A stretch of 64,000 nt of DNA from Undibacterium sp. (GTDB lineage: Bacteria > Pseudomonadota > Gammaproteobacteria > Burkholderiales > Burkholderiaceae_D). Position 1 is the first letter of the stretch; the number at the start of each line of letters is the position of its first letter. The stretch covers positions 1-64,000 of the forward strand of contig NZ_JAUSFI010000050.1 of NCBI RefSeq assembly GCF_030651495.1. Direction: 5' to 3'. The notes under the pieces are model-generated. The model did not search any database, was not told where the DNA came from, and saw nothing but the letters and a program-made list of their open reading frames with translations. A program made the position numbers and the translations under genes. Positions 9,754-18,342 of the stretch are shown piece by piece.

Positions 9754-9793
9754 TTACGGCTTTTTCCGTCTTTAGACATTTTTTGGAAATATT

Positions 9794-10045
9794 ATGGTCG
9801 TTATTCGTTTAGCTCGTGGTGGTGCAAAAAAGCGCCCTTTCTACAATATCGTTGCAACTGATTCACGCAATCGTCGTGATGGCCGTTTCATCGAGCGTAT
9901 CGGTTTTTACAATCCGGTAGCAACTGGCAATGCTGAGACAGTACGTGTCGCAGCTGATCGCCTGGCATACTGGCAAGGTGTAGGCGCACAATTGTCGCCA
10001 GCAGTTGCCCGTTTGGTTGCTCAGTCTGGCAAAGCAGCGGCTTAA
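9794..10045 (+). CDS. rpsP: 30S ribosomal protein S16
   Basis: S16 is an assembly and structural protein of the 30S subunit (83 residues, usual length). The start [19 protein letters not shown] and [14 protein letters not shown] are diagnostic. It leads the conserved rpsP-rimM-trmD-rplS operon under the promoter at 9724-9753. Confidence 0.98.
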   Translation: MVVIRLARGGAKKRPFYNIVATDSRNRRDGRFIERIGFYNPVATGNAETVRVAADRLAYWQGVGAQLSPAVARLVAQSGKAAA

Positions 10046-10070
10046 TAGCTTGTCTGCAAATTTAGCTGAA

Positions 10071-10634
10071 ATGGTAACTGGTGTGTTAGCTAAAACAGGT
10101 GCTCCTGAAGATTTGGTCTTAGTCGGCTATATCTCGGGAGCATTTGGTCTTCAAGGTTGGGTAAAGATACGTCCTTACTCTTCAACCGCAGATGCATTGT
10201 TATCTGCTAAAACTTGGTGGCTGGAAAGCCCTCAACAATCTGAAGTGCACGATGTTGATCGCATGGAATGTAAAATTCACGGCGAAGATGTAGTGGCAAG
10301 GTTGGTTGGTGTGGCTGACCGAAATGCGGCTGAAGCCCTTAAAGGTACCACGGTAAAAATTTCTCGTAGTCACTTTCCGGCCCTGCCCGACGGTGAATTC
10401 TACTGGTTAGATTTGATCGGTCTGTCAGTCGAAAATCTGCAAGGTGAAAGCCTTGGCTTGGTCAGGGATTTGATGGATAACGGTGCGCATCCTATTTTAC
10501 GTGTTGCTGCTGCCGAGGTTCCCGAAAGTGAACTGAGTAAGCACGAGCGCCTGATTCCCTTTGTTGATAGTTTCGTCAAGGAAGTAGATCAGGGCACGCG
10601 CAAGATTACGGTCGATTGGGGCTTGGATTATTAG
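10071..10634 (+). CDS. rimM: ribosome maturation factor RimM
   Basis: RimM assists maturation of the 30S head, acting near S19. About 187 residues: the N-terminal RimM domain (LVGYISGAFGLQGWVKI) is followed by the PRC-barrel (DGEFYWLDLIGLSVEN, DNGAHPILRV). I choose ATG 10071, 25 bases after the rpsP stop; an in-frame TTG at 10050 is an alternative and a longer frame into rpsP is unlikely. It is the second gene of the operon. Confidence 0.93.
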   Translation: MVTGVLAKTGAPEDLVLVGYISGAFGLQGWVKIRPYSSTADALLSAKTWWLESPQQSEVHDVDRMECKIHGEDVVARLVGVADRNAAEALKGTTVKISRSHFPALPDGEFYWLDLIGLSVENLQGESLGLVRDLMDNGAHPILRVAAAEVPESELSKHERLIPFVDSFVKEVDQGTRKITVDWGLDY

Positions 10635-10693
10635 TGGCCTTGTTGGAAAATTGCTTCACGGAGCTTGTTTTATGAGATCAGAAAGTCTGCAAG

Positions 10694-11440
10694 ATGCAGT
10701 TTGATGTCATAACACTGTTCCCTGAAATGTTTACTGCAATAACGCAGTCAGGCGTTACACGGCGTGCGTTTGAACAGAATAAATGCGAACTGGCTTTGTG
10801 GAATCCACGTGATTTCACCACGGACAGGCATCGTACTGTGGATGACAGGCCGTATGGTGGCGGTCCTGGTATGGTGATGCTGGCGAAGCCTTTGCAGTCG
10901 GCAATTCATTCCGCTAAAGAACGTCAGGTTTTGCTCGGGCAGGGATCTCCACGTGTGATTTATATGTCACCGCAAGGTCGTCCTTTAACACATCAGCGCG
11001 TGATGGATTTATCCAAATTGTCTGGTGTGGTTTTGCTGTGTGGTCGTTACGAAGCCGTGGATCAACGCTTGCTTGATCACTATGTCGATGAAGAAATCAG
11101 CCTTGGCGATTTTGTCTTGTCGGGCGGTGAATTGCCGGCCATGGCTTTGATGGATTCTGTTATACGTCAGTTACCCGGCGTGTTACATGATGATGCTTCT
11201 GCAGTGCAGGATAGTTTTGTGAATGGTTTGTTGGATTGTCCGCATTACACGCGCCCTGATGTATTTGAAGAGCAAGTTGTGCCGGCCGTATTAATGGGTG
11301 GAAATCACGCTGAAATTGAAAAATGGCGGCGTCACCAATCCCTGCAAGCCAGTCTGCAAAAACGTCCGGATCTGATCGCCTTGGCGCGGGCGGCAGGTTT
11401 GCTCAGCAAGACGGATGAAAAGTTCTTAAGCGGTTTGTAA
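10694..11440 (+). CDS. trmD: tRNA (guanine-37-N1)-methyltransferase
   Basis: TrmD is an AdoMet-dependent enzyme with a trefoil-knot fold that methylates G37 next to the anticodon and prevents frameshifting. The 248 residues start [13 protein letters not shown] and contain [11 protein letters not shown], the AdoMet-binding [14 protein letters not shown] and [16 protein letters not shown], and the catalytic-region [16 protein letters not shown]. Third gene of the operon. Confidence 0.97.
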   Translation: MQFDVITLFPEMFTAITQSGVTRRAFEQNKCELALWNPRDFTTDRHRTVDDRPYGGGPGMVMLAKPLQSAIHSAKERQVLLGQGSPRVIYMSPQGRPLTHQRVMDLSKLSGVVLLCGRYEAVDQRLLDHYVDEEISLGDFVLSGGELPAMALMDSVIRQLPGVLHDDASAVQDSFVNGLLDCPHYTRPDVFEEQVVPAVLMGGNHAEIEKWRRHQSLQASLQKRPDLIALARAAGLLSKTDEKFLSGL

Positions 11441-11491
11441 AGTATTTGAGATTTGTAGTAACTGTCAGGCCTATGGCTTGATAGAAAAAGA

Positions 11492-11507
11492 GCGAACTTC
11501 GGTTCGC
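11492..11507 (+). other. UUCG-tetraloop hairpin between trmD and rplS
   Basis: GCGAAC-TTCG-GTTCGC forms a six-pair stem with the very stable C(UUCG)G loop. There is no U-tract. It could be an RNA processing or stability element that allows separate levels of rplS. Confidence 0.5.
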
Positions 11508-11577
11508 ATGTTTAACCCCATCCTCTACTGAGCCTTACTTTATTGGCGTCAGCACGATGGTATTCGGAGTAATAAAA

Positions 11578-11961
11578 ATGGATCTGATCCAAATTTTAGA
11601 GGCAGAAGAAATTGCTCGCCTCGACAAAAAAATCCCTGATTTCGCACCTGGCGACACGGTAATTGTTAGCGTTAACGTAGTCGAGGGTACACGCAAGCGT
11701 ACTCAGGCTTACGAAGGCGTTGTTATTTCTCGTCGTAACCGTGGTTTGAATTCAAACTTCATCGTTCGTAAAATTTCATCTGGTGAAGGCGTTGAGCGTA
11801 CATTCCAATTGTATTCTCCGCTGATCGCTGGTATCGAAGTTAAGCGTCGTGGTGATGTTCGTCGCGCTAAGTTGTACTATTTGCGTGAACGTTCAGGTAA
11901 ATCTGCTCGTATTAAAGAAAAATTGCCAACCCGCAAGACAGCAACCCCAAAAGCAGCGTAA
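11578..11961 (+). CDS. rplS: 50S ribosomal protein L19
   Basis: L19 lies at the 30S-50S interface. About 127 residues from ATG 11578 ([15 protein letters not shown]) after GGAGTAATAAAA; an in-frame ATG at 11557 would add a non-family extension. The signature [20 protein letters not shown] and FQLYSPLI plus [18 protein letters not shown] are present, with a basic tail. Last gene of the operon, followed by a terminator. Confidence 0.97.
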   Translation: MDLIQILEAEEIARLDKKIPDFAPGDTVIVSVNVVEGTRKRTQAYEGVVISRRNRGLNSNFIVRKISSGEGVERTFQLYSPLIAGIEVKRRGDVRRAKLYYLRERSGKSARIKEKLPTRKTATPKAA

Positions 11962-11983
11962 TATTTGCTGGTATGGTATGTTG

Positions 11984-12014
11984 AAAAAAGGGATGCCATT
12001 GGCGTCCCTTTTTT
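11984..12014 (+). terminator. terminator after rplS
   Basis: An A run, the stem GGGATGCC/GGCGTCCC (one G-U pair, loop ATT) and a six-T run follow the rplS stop by about 22 bases. Confidence 0.85.
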
Positions 12015-12044
12015 ACATTGAAAAGTAAAAATGAGGATATTTGG

Positions 12045-12710
12045 GTGAAGCTGGCATTTAATCCGGAAGATTTGCCGATGCAGTCGGTAACAAATGAAGA
12101 GGCGGTGCCACTGACGCACCTTTCGGCTGAATGGTTGCGGCAGCGTTTTAGTCGCCCGCCTCCGTGGACTCCAGAGACGGCCGATGAACATTTGCTGGCG
12201 CAGGTTATTTCATTCCGGCCAGCTTCAGTGTTGATTCCTCTGGTCCTGCGTGATGAAGGAATTAGCTTGTTATTGACGCACCGGGCGGCACACTTGCATG
12301 ATCACGCCGGACAGATCAGTTTTCCAGGTGGGCGGTTTGAAGAGCGCGATAGCAGCGCAGTGGAAACCGCCTTGCGGGAGGCGCAAGAAGAGATCGGTCT
12401 GGATCGCCAGCATGTGGATGTGATTGGTGTATTGCCGCAATATCGCACCGGTACTGGTTACAATGTCACTCCCGTTGTATCGCTGTTGCAACCGCCGTTT
12501 CAATTAAAGGCCGATCCGTTTGAAGTAGCATCGATATTTGAAGTGCCACTCTCTTTTTTAATGGATCCGCAGAACCATCAACGACGCTCGCTAGAGTTGC
12601 CCAATGGTGCTGGAACGCGTAGCTTTTACGCTATGCCTTACCAGCAGCATTTTATTTGGGGGGCTACCGCAGGCATGTTGCGCAACCTGTTTCATTTTTT
12701 GCGGGCGTAG
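12045..12710 (+). CDS. NUDIX CoA pyrophosphatase (NudL-like)
   Basis: This protein of about 221 residues has the CoA-hydrolase form of the Nudix domain: LLLTHRAAHLHDHAGQISFPGG followed by the Nudix box ending AVETALREAQEEIGL. The family cleaves CoA and its derivatives to phosphopantetheine and 3',5'-ADP. I prefer the GTG at 12045, with GAGG ten bases upstream; a TTG at 12018 would fall in the tail of the rplS terminator. It is transcribed separately from the ribosomal operon. Confidence 0.85.
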   Translation: MKLAFNPEDLPMQSVTNEEAVPLTHLSAEWLRQRFSRPPPWTPETADEHLLAQVISFRPASVLIPLVLRDEGISLLLTHRAAHLHDHAGQISFPGGRFEERDSSAVETALREAQEEIGLDRQHVDVIGVLPQYRTGTGYNVTPVVSLLQPPFQLKADPFEVASIFEVPLSFLMDPQNHQRRSLELPNGAGTRSFYAMPYQQHFIWGATAGMLRNLFHFLRA

Positions 12711-12841
12711 ATTTGATTGCAATAGCTATGTGTAATGTTGAACACTCTGTTGAACAGGCTTCATAATCTAATCAAATCAGTTTACACTTGCCGTACATAC
12801 AAAATCATTTCAAGCTGGCAACGATTGAATCCGACCTTATC

Positions 12842-13798
12842 ATGACATTTATTTCTATACTTTGCGCCTTGCTGATCGAACAATTGAAACCTTTGCGGGT
12901 GGATAATCCGATTTATTTACAGGTGCAGAGTTTTGCTGCGAAGATTGAAGGCTGGTGCAATGCCGGTAAGTTTACAAATGGTCGTATGGGCTGGTGGATA
13001 TTGGTGGGAGCACTGACGATTCCAACTGCATTAGTGTATTGGTTATGTGTGAACCTGAGCCCCATCGCGGCATTCGTCTGGAACGTTGTTATCGTTTATT
13101 TGACGTTAGGGTTTCGCCGTTACAGTCATTATTTTACCTCAATCCAAATAGCCCTCAGTTCAGGTGATGAAGCTGCTGCCAAAGCGTATCTTACCGAATG
13201 GACCCGTTTGGATACTACGGCCATGGATGTCAGCGAGATTTCACGTATTGCCGTCGAGCGAGCACTGATTGCTTCGCATCGCAACGTATTTGGCGTATTT
13301 TTTTGGTTTTTGATGCCAGTCGGACCAGCCTGTGCCGTTATGTATCGTGTGGCGGAGTTTTTGGCGCGAGAATGGAATGAGCCAGAGCACATGCAAAATG
13401 AAGCGTTCGGCCGATATGCCACTAAGATTTTTTATTGGATAGACTGGATTCCTGCCCATCTTACCGCCGTTGCTTTTGCGGTGGTCGGTAATTTCGAGGA
13501 TGCCGTTTATTCTTGGCGTAATTACGCAGATCGTTGGCCGGATGAGTTGGTCGGGATTATCTTGTCATCTGGCGGCGGTGCCCTTGGTGTCCGACTCGGT
13601 GAGCCAGAAACTAAAGCCGTGCTGTTGACTGCCGATGCCAGTGCAGTCGATATTGACAGCCTGGAACTTGAAAGCCAACCTGGGGTGGAAGCATCGCCAC
13701 GTTCCTTGCAAAGTGCGGTGGGTCTGGTATGGCGCGCCCTGTTATTGTGGATGCTGCTTTTGCTGCTGCTGGTTTTTTTTCGTATGGCCGTGATGTAA
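12842..13798 (+). CDS. CobD/CbiB-family membrane protein
   Basis: About 318 residues from ATG 12842 (MTFISILCALLIEQLKPLR). Hydrophobic stretches near residues 1-15, 45-80, 155-180 and at the C-terminal end (ALLLWMLLLLLLVFF) give several membrane helices. The overall pattern resembles the CobD/CbiB (AmpE-like) family seen in Burkholderiales without a cobalamin cluster. No cobalamin gene is nearby, so a role in adenosylcobinamide synthesis is not supported here. Confidence 0.6.
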   Translation: MTFISILCALLIEQLKPLRVDNPIYLQVQSFAAKIEGWCNAGKFTNGRMGWWILVGALTIPTALVYWLCVNLSPIAAFVWNVVIVYLTLGFRRYSHYFTSIQIALSSGDEAAAKAYLTEWTRLDTTAMDVSEISRIAVERALIASHRNVFGVFFWFLMPVGPACAVMYRVAEFLAREWNEPEHMQNEAFGRYATKIFYWIDWIPAHLTAVAFAVVGNFEDAVYSWRNYADRWPDELVGIILSSGGGALGVRLGEPETKAVLLTADASAVDIDSLELESQPGVEASPRSLQSAVGLVWRALLLWMLLLLLLVFFRMAVM

Positions 13799-13875
13799 CA
13801 GCTTGTCCATATTGCTATTTTTTAAGTAAATTCTCTCCCTTGTTTTAAAAAAGATAAATTGAGCATTGCCTGTAA

Positions 13876-13944
13876 GCGCATATTCCATAAGGCTTGCAGG
13901 CCGGATGCCGCCAGCAGGCGCATGGGATATGCGTGTTGGCAGGG
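13876..13944 (+). repeat. palindromic intergenic repeat, copy R1
   Basis: Outer arms GCGCATATTCCAT (13876-13888) and ATGGGATATGCGT (13922-13934) pair. Between them is the family core GATGCCGCCAGCAGGCG, and GTTGGCAGGG follows. It lies downstream of the CobD-like gene. Confidence 0.7.
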
Positions 13945-14332
13945 TGTGATTTAAAAAATTTAATTGGTATATGAGTAACTAATTTTAAATTGAATTGATT
14001 TGCCAAATTTCAGCTAGGCAAACAGAGCTTGATGCCACTCTACGTTATTATTCCGCCTATTTCCTTTCCGCTTTAATCTGACTTTTCTACGTTTAGGGCT
14101 GATGCTAGACGACTTCGTTCTCTTAAGAATCTAAAATCGGGAGGCGTTGCTAAAAGCTCAGCTTCCGTCATGCTGTATCTGGTGTTGAAGATGATAATTT
14201 TTAACCGCTTATCCCTATCCAAATCAGCGAAAATCGCTGGTACCTGTGTGCTATATCTAAGTTAAGTTTTATGGCGTGGTGCGAAACCATTTGATCAGGT
14301 GCTATTGCTGTGCGCCGCATCAGAATAATGTT

Positions 14333-14374
14333 GTTATTCGTATACTGTTGTTTGTGTACTGTTATTTGTGTACT
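14333..14374. repeat. three tandem copies of a 14-bp unit
   Basis: Units GTTATTCGTATACT, GTTGTTTGTGTACT and GTTATTTGTGTACT follow each other exactly, then a partial GTTAAT. They lie about 330 bases before the Mur ligase/Pth fusion gene. Confidence 0.75.
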
Positions 14375-14703
14375 GTTAATCGCGCGACTGATGACGTGAC
14401 ATGGGCGTACCCGAATCCGTATTCTGATAGCTGAGTACGCCAAGTCGACATAAAAATAGGTCAAAAAAATCAACAAACATTCAAAAGATTACTTGCTAAA
14501 AACATATTGCAGGGCGATACTTTGGATGAACCGGTGCAATTTAGCCAAGGATGATGGCTACTTAAGCCTACCGTCCTCGAGTGAATTGAGCACTCTGGTG
14601 TTGTGCTGTGAAGTGCTATGTTGACTTGCTGATTACCCGCAAGTAGTGCATGAAATTTCATCTCGTATCGTAAAAATCATGTGCAAAATCAACGGAGAAC
14701 TGA

Positions 14704-16647
14704 ATGCCGCGACAAATAGTCGGGTTCGGAAAAAAGTTGTTTCTGATGACGCTAGCCAAGCTTAAAAATGGCGTAGTCTGGCGCCTGCGACATCTCTATA
14801 CTCAAGGGCTATATCGGCTCACTTACCTGCATCGTAAAAGACTTTCTGCCACCGTGTTTGTTGGTGTGACAGGAAGTGCAGGCAAGACGACCTCCAAGGA
14901 TCTGATTGCCAGCATTCTGGCGCGCCACTTATCTAAAGGCAGTAAAAATCCCGGCTCGCTAAACTATCCTGAGGATATCGTACGCGTATTGTTGTCCACA
15001 AAAAAGTCAGACGCGTATTGTGTTACCGAGATTTCCGCCCACGGCGGGCCAGGGATGATGGCCTTGCCATTGGCGCTGGTGCGGCCGACTATTGGCGTCG
15101 TCACTAATATTGGTTCCGATCACTTCTCTTTGTTTAAAAGCCGCGCAGCGATCGCACAGGAAAAGGCTAGCCTCATCAGGGCGTTGCCTCAGGACGGGGT
15201 TGCCATCTTGAATGCCGATGATCCTCTGGTGCTGGCGATGCGCTCGCAGTTTTCCGGGCGTTGCGTTACCTTTGGGCTGACGGCTGATGCCATGCTTCGT
15301 GGTGACGTGATCGATTCAGCTTGGCCTGAGCGCCTTTCTTTTACTGCCACATGGAATGGTGCGTCAGCGCTGGTCCAAACACAACTCTGCGGCACACATT
15401 GGATGCCCGCTGTGTTGGCGGCGCTGGCGACCGGAGTTGCGCAGGGAGTGCCACTTGCCGTGGCGGCTGAGGCGGTTGCCAGTGTGGAACCGTTTGAAGG
15501 ACGCATGGCTCCAGTTGTCGTGGACGGCATCACCTTTATACGCGACGATTGGAAGGCGCCTCTATCAACGATAGCACCGGCCTTCGACTTTATGCGCAAG
15601 GCAAGTGCTGTGCGCAAGGTGATTGTGATCGGAACGATCTCAGACTATCAAGGTGACTCCACTCGGCGTTACGTCGAAATCGGGCAATCGGCCTTGCAGA
15701 TTGCCGACTGTGTCGTGTTTGTCGGTCCCCGGGCATCGGCCTCGCTACGGGCCAAACGAGATCGCAACGATGAGTTGCACTTCTTTCCTGCAATGCGCGA
15801 TGCCGCTCACTATCTTTCTGCGTATTTGCGCTCAGGCGACCTCGTTTTACTGAAAGGATCACACAAAGCTGATCATATGCAGCGCCTGATTATTGCTCGT
15901 ATTGCCGCGCTTCAATGCTGGCGCATGGACTGTGGTCGCATGTCTTCTTGTGAAACCTGCCAATTTCGGCTTGTGCCCTCGGGGCCGGCAGCCTCTGGCG
16001 ATGCGGACATCCGCTGTGCAGTTGTTGACGAATTGATGCCCGTCTCTCGTTCTGCATCCGAGATAGTTCGATCAACTGTGTTCGTGATCGGACTGGGAAA
16101 TCCGCAGGCGCGGCTGGTCGATACCCCGCACAACGTCGGTTATCGCACAGTAGAGATACTAGCGCAACGCCTGGGGCAGGATTGGCTGCTTGATGGTGAG
16201 CTGGCAATGGTGGCGCGGGGGGAGTTGCAGGGCGTACCGCTGTGTCTGATCAAGCCTTTGAGTCCGATGAACGAAATTGGCCCTGCGCTGGCCAGACTCG
16301 CCAGAGATTTTGGCTTCGATGCGCGTCAATGCATACTGGTTCACGATGATGTAGATCTTCCTTTCGGGGCTGTGCGCGCACGCTTGCGCGGTGGTGACGG
16401 CGGGCATCGAGGTGTTCGTTCTATTCTCCAGGCTTTTCAGGATGATCAGTTTCGTCGCGTCAAGATCGGCGTCGGGCAGGCGGGGGAGGGACAATCGGTC
16501 ATTGACTTTGTGCTGACACCATTTCCAGCAGAAATGCATGCTGCGGTAGCCAGCTGCAATCATTCGGCAGCAGATAGAATTGTCGAATTGATCCGGCAGA
16601 GCCGATCTTTTCTCGTTGATCAGCAAGTTTTGCCAAGTGTCGAATAG
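14704..16647 (+). CDS. fusion of a Mur-ligase domain with a peptidyl-tRNA hydrolase (Pth) domain
   Basis: The single 647-residue frame starts at ATG 14704 with GGAG seven bases upstream. Residues about 50-400 are a MurF-like ATP-dependent ligase: P-loop VGVTGSAGKTTSKDL (54-66), VVTNIGSDH, VAILNADDP, and FIRDDWKAPLSTI in the C-terminal domain position. The usual N-terminal UDP-sugar-binding domain seems absent. A linker has four cysteines (C405, C410, C416, C419), suggestive of a metal site. Residues about 459-645 are a Pth domain: VIGLGNPQ (N466), TPHNVGY (catalytic His, H476), PMN (N523), LVHDDVDLPFG (catalytic Asp, D548) and GGDGGHRG. The position of the Pth substrate-binding Asn in GHNG is Arg here (R569). 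Substrate is unknown; a standard murF or pth role is unlikely. Confidence 0.85.
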   Translation: MPRQIVGFGKKLFLMTLAKLKNGVVWRLRHLYTQGLYRLTYLHRKRLSATVFVGVTGSAGKTTSKDLIASILARHLSKGSKNPGSLNYPEDIVRVLLSTKKSDAYCVTEISAHGGPGMMALPLALVRPTIGVVTNIGSDHFSLFKSRAAIAQEKASLIRALPQDGVAILNADDPLVLAMRSQFSGRCVTFGLTADAMLRGDVIDSAWPERLSFTATWNGASALVQTQLCGTHWMPAVLAALATGVAQGVPLAVAAEAVASVEPFEGRMAPVVVDGITFIRDDWKAPLSTIAPAFDFMRKASAVRKVIVIGTISDYQGDSTRRYVEIGQSALQIADCVVFVGPRASASLRAKRDRNDELHFFPAMRDAAHYLSAYLRSGDLVLLKGSHKADHMQRLIIARIAALQCWRMDCGRMSSCETCQFRLVPSGPAASGDADIRCAVVDELMPVSRSASEIVRSTVFVIGLGNPQARLVDTPHNVGYRTVEILAQRLGQDWLLDGELAMVARGELQGVPLCLIKPLSPMNEIGPALARLARDFGFDARQCILVHDDVDLPFGAVRARLRGGDGGHRGVRSILQAFQDDQFRRVKIGVGQAGEGQSVIDFVLTPFPAEMHAAVASCNHSAADRIVELIRQSRSFLVDQQVLPSVE

Positions 16648-16668
16648 CGTAATTTTGAATGTTTTTTG

Positions 16669-16758
16669 ATGAAAAGCGCTGAAAAGATCGTCGTAGTTCT
16701 GTGCTTTGCCGTGTTTCTCGTTCCGCTTGTATTTTACTTGCGTATGAGCCGGTGTTAA
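16669..16758 (+). CDS. possible 29-residue single-pass membrane peptide
   Basis: An ATG frame 21 bases after the fusion gene encodes MKSAEKIVVVLCFAVFLVPL and then VFYLRMSRC: a basic start, a hydrophobic helix of about 18 residues and a basic end. The ribosome site is weak. The membrane-like composition and position in line with the fusion gene are suggestive, but chance cannot be excluded. Confidence 0.35.
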   Translation: MKSAEKIVVVLCFAVFLVPLVFYLRMSRC

Positions 16759-16838
16759 ATTCGCCAGACTTTGTGTCAACGAATGGGTAGGCTTTAATGT
16801 CAATAATGCATCGATATAGTTTTATCTGCGTTCAATTT

Positions 16839-16866
16839 TTGAATCAAGTCTTCTATAAGATATAAT
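16839..16866 (+). promoter_or_regulatory. promoter of the DUF3579 gene
   Basis: TTGAAT (16839-16844) and TATAAT (16861-16866) are separated by 16 bases, about 90 bases before the start codon at 16957. Confidence 0.5.
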
Positions 16867-16956
16867 ACTCAGGTAGTTTGAAAGCTTGGTGCAAGGTTTA
16901 CCGACCATAATAGATGCCAAGTTAGTTTTTTCTTGTAGCCAGAGTACGCCGATCAC

Positions 16957-17328
16957 ATGGCCGATTCCATCAAAAATAATACGACACCGAAGCGCGAGTT
17001 TTTCATTCACGGCCTGACCAGTGATGGCAAACAATTTCGCCCCAGCGATTGGGCTGAGCGTCTATGCGGTGCGATGTCTTGTTTTCGCCCTGATGCGGGT
17101 AGAAATGCGCATTTGTTGTATTCACCCTACGTGCGTCCCTTGTTGCTCAACGGCGTGCGCTCAGTTGTGGTGAATGAAGCTTTGCGCGAAATTGAACCTT
17201 TAGCTTATCATTTTGTACTTAGTTTCGCTAAAGACAATGATCTGCAAATCATCGATGCTTGTCTGCTACCTGATCCGCCTGCCGCTGCAACGATCATTGC
17301 AGACGCGGTAAATAAAACACCTAAGTAA
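16957..17328 (+). CDS. DUF3579 protein
   Basis: This 123-residue protein has the family core FIHGLTSDGKQFRPSDWAERL followed by CGAMSCF and the internal SPYVRPLLLNGVRSVVVNEAL. The family is largely restricted to betaproteobacteria and has no known function. It is soluble with no signal peptide. Convergent with the LysR gene only 11 bases away. Confidence 0.8.
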   Translation: MADSIKNNTTPKREFFIHGLTSDGKQFRPSDWAERLCGAMSCFRPDAGRNAHLLYSPYVRPLLLNGVRSVVVNEALREIEPLAYHFVLSFAKDNDLQIIDACLLPDPPAAATIIADAVNKTPK

Positions 17329-17339
17329 TTTCTCTCTCC

Positions 17340-18248
17340 CTAGTTTTTGTTCAGAAAAGCTTGTGTCACTTGCTCGCGTAACCAGCGGTTGGCAGAGTCA
17401 TTTTCGACATTCTGATGCCAATACAAATACACATCCCATGATGGCATAGGTATCGGTAGTGGCAACACCTGATTGTTAAATTGCTCATTAGCTATGTGGG
17501 CATAACGCTCTGGCATGGTCAATAGCAAGTCGGTCTGGCTAACGACACGGCACGCGGCAAAATAATGCTGGCAACGCAGGCGTATGCGACGCTGTAAGCC
17601 GAGGCGGCTTAATTCAAAATCTTCCAAGCCCATCCCTTTACGCCTTGAGCTGGCGAGGATATGCTCGGCCTTCAGGTAAGTGTCGAGATCAAGCTTGCCA
17701 TTGACGGCGGGGTGATCTTTGCGTACCACCACCACAGTGGTGTCTTGCACGATTTGCTGTCGCCGGATCTGATTTGGCAGTGGTAGCAGCATATCAATTG
17801 CCAGATCGATGGTGCCAGCGGCCAATTCGCTGACTAACTCTCTTCTTTCCACCTGTATTGCCGCCACATTGATCTGCGGTGCCTGTTGGGTAATGCTTTT
17901 CAGTAACGGCGGTAATACTGTCGATTCAAGCACATCACGTAGTGCCAGATTAAATTGCTTATTCGCGAGAACGGGGTCAAACTTGCCTGCATCGGCTAAC
18001 GTTACTTCCAGTCCGCGCAGTGCCAGACGCACTGGTTCTATGATGCTGCGCGCCAAAGGGGTGGACACCATGGCATGGCCTTGCCGGACGAATAAAGGAT
18101 CGTCAAAGATCAGTCTCAGGCGTGCCAGTGCGTGGCTGATGGCGGGTTGAGTCAGGTACAGTTTTTGGCTGGCGCGCGTCACGCTGCCTTCGGCATAGAT
18201 AGCCTCAAATACCGTGAACAGATTCAGATCGACTTTGGATATATGCAT
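17340..18248 (-). CDS. LysR-family transcriptional regulator
   Basis: 302 residues. The N-terminal winged helix-turn-helix is clear (VDLNLFTVFEAIYAEGSVTR, then AAISHALARLRLIFDDPLFVR-like sequence with QPAISHALARL), followed by a periplasmic-binding-protein-like effector domain. It is divergent from the histidine phosphatase/acyl-CoA dehydrogenase/SDR/ligase cluster with 94 bases between, the usual arrangement for a LysR regulator and its target. Effector unknown. Confidence 0.9.
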   Translation of the reverse strand: MHISKVDLNLFTVFEAIYAEGSVTRASQKLYLTQPAISHALARLRLIFDDPLFVRQGHAMVSTPLARSIIEPVRLALRGLEVTLADAGKFDPVLANKQFNLALRDVLESTVLPPLLKSITQQAPQINVAAIQVERRELVSELAAGTIDLAIDMLLPLPNQIRRQQIVQDTTVVVVRKDHPAVNGKLDLDTYLKAEHILASSRRKGMGLEDFELSRLGLQRRIRLRCQHYFAACRVVSQTDLLLTMPERYAHIANEQFNNQVLPLPIPMPSWDVYLYWHQNVENDSANRWLREQVTQAFLNKN

Positions 18249-18342
18249 GAGATTAATTGAGGATGATAATAACTATTCATTTGATCAATTATAGCTTGCG
18301 CTTTACACTGACTTCATCAAAGTTTTTTTAGAGACAAACACA

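Larger units (their letters stand above)
13799..14703. other. 900-base region without a convincing gene
   Basis: The stretch holds palindromic repeat copy R1 (13876-13944), a 14-bp tandem repeat (14333-14374) and AT-rich sequence. A 32-codon minus-strand frame at 14073-14171 (starting MTEAELLATPPDF) looks protein-like but has no ribosome site and no recognisable family. No promoter is clear apart from a possible TTGACT at 14621-14626. Confidence 0.5.

Noticed and set aside
12788-12841. Upstream start for the CobD-like gene at TTG 12788
   Set aside because: The added residues are not hydrophobic or family-like, and ATG 12842 begins directly at the first membrane helix.
14201-14476. Minus-strand 91-codon frame before the fusion gene
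   Set aside because: Overlaps the 14-bp tandem repeat, has no ribosome site and repetitive composition (TNNNII, RIRIRVR).
16159-16803. Long minus-strand frame (214 codons) across the 3' half of the Mur/Pth gene
   Set aside because: It is antisense to the clearly recognisable Pth domain and its own translation resembles no family.
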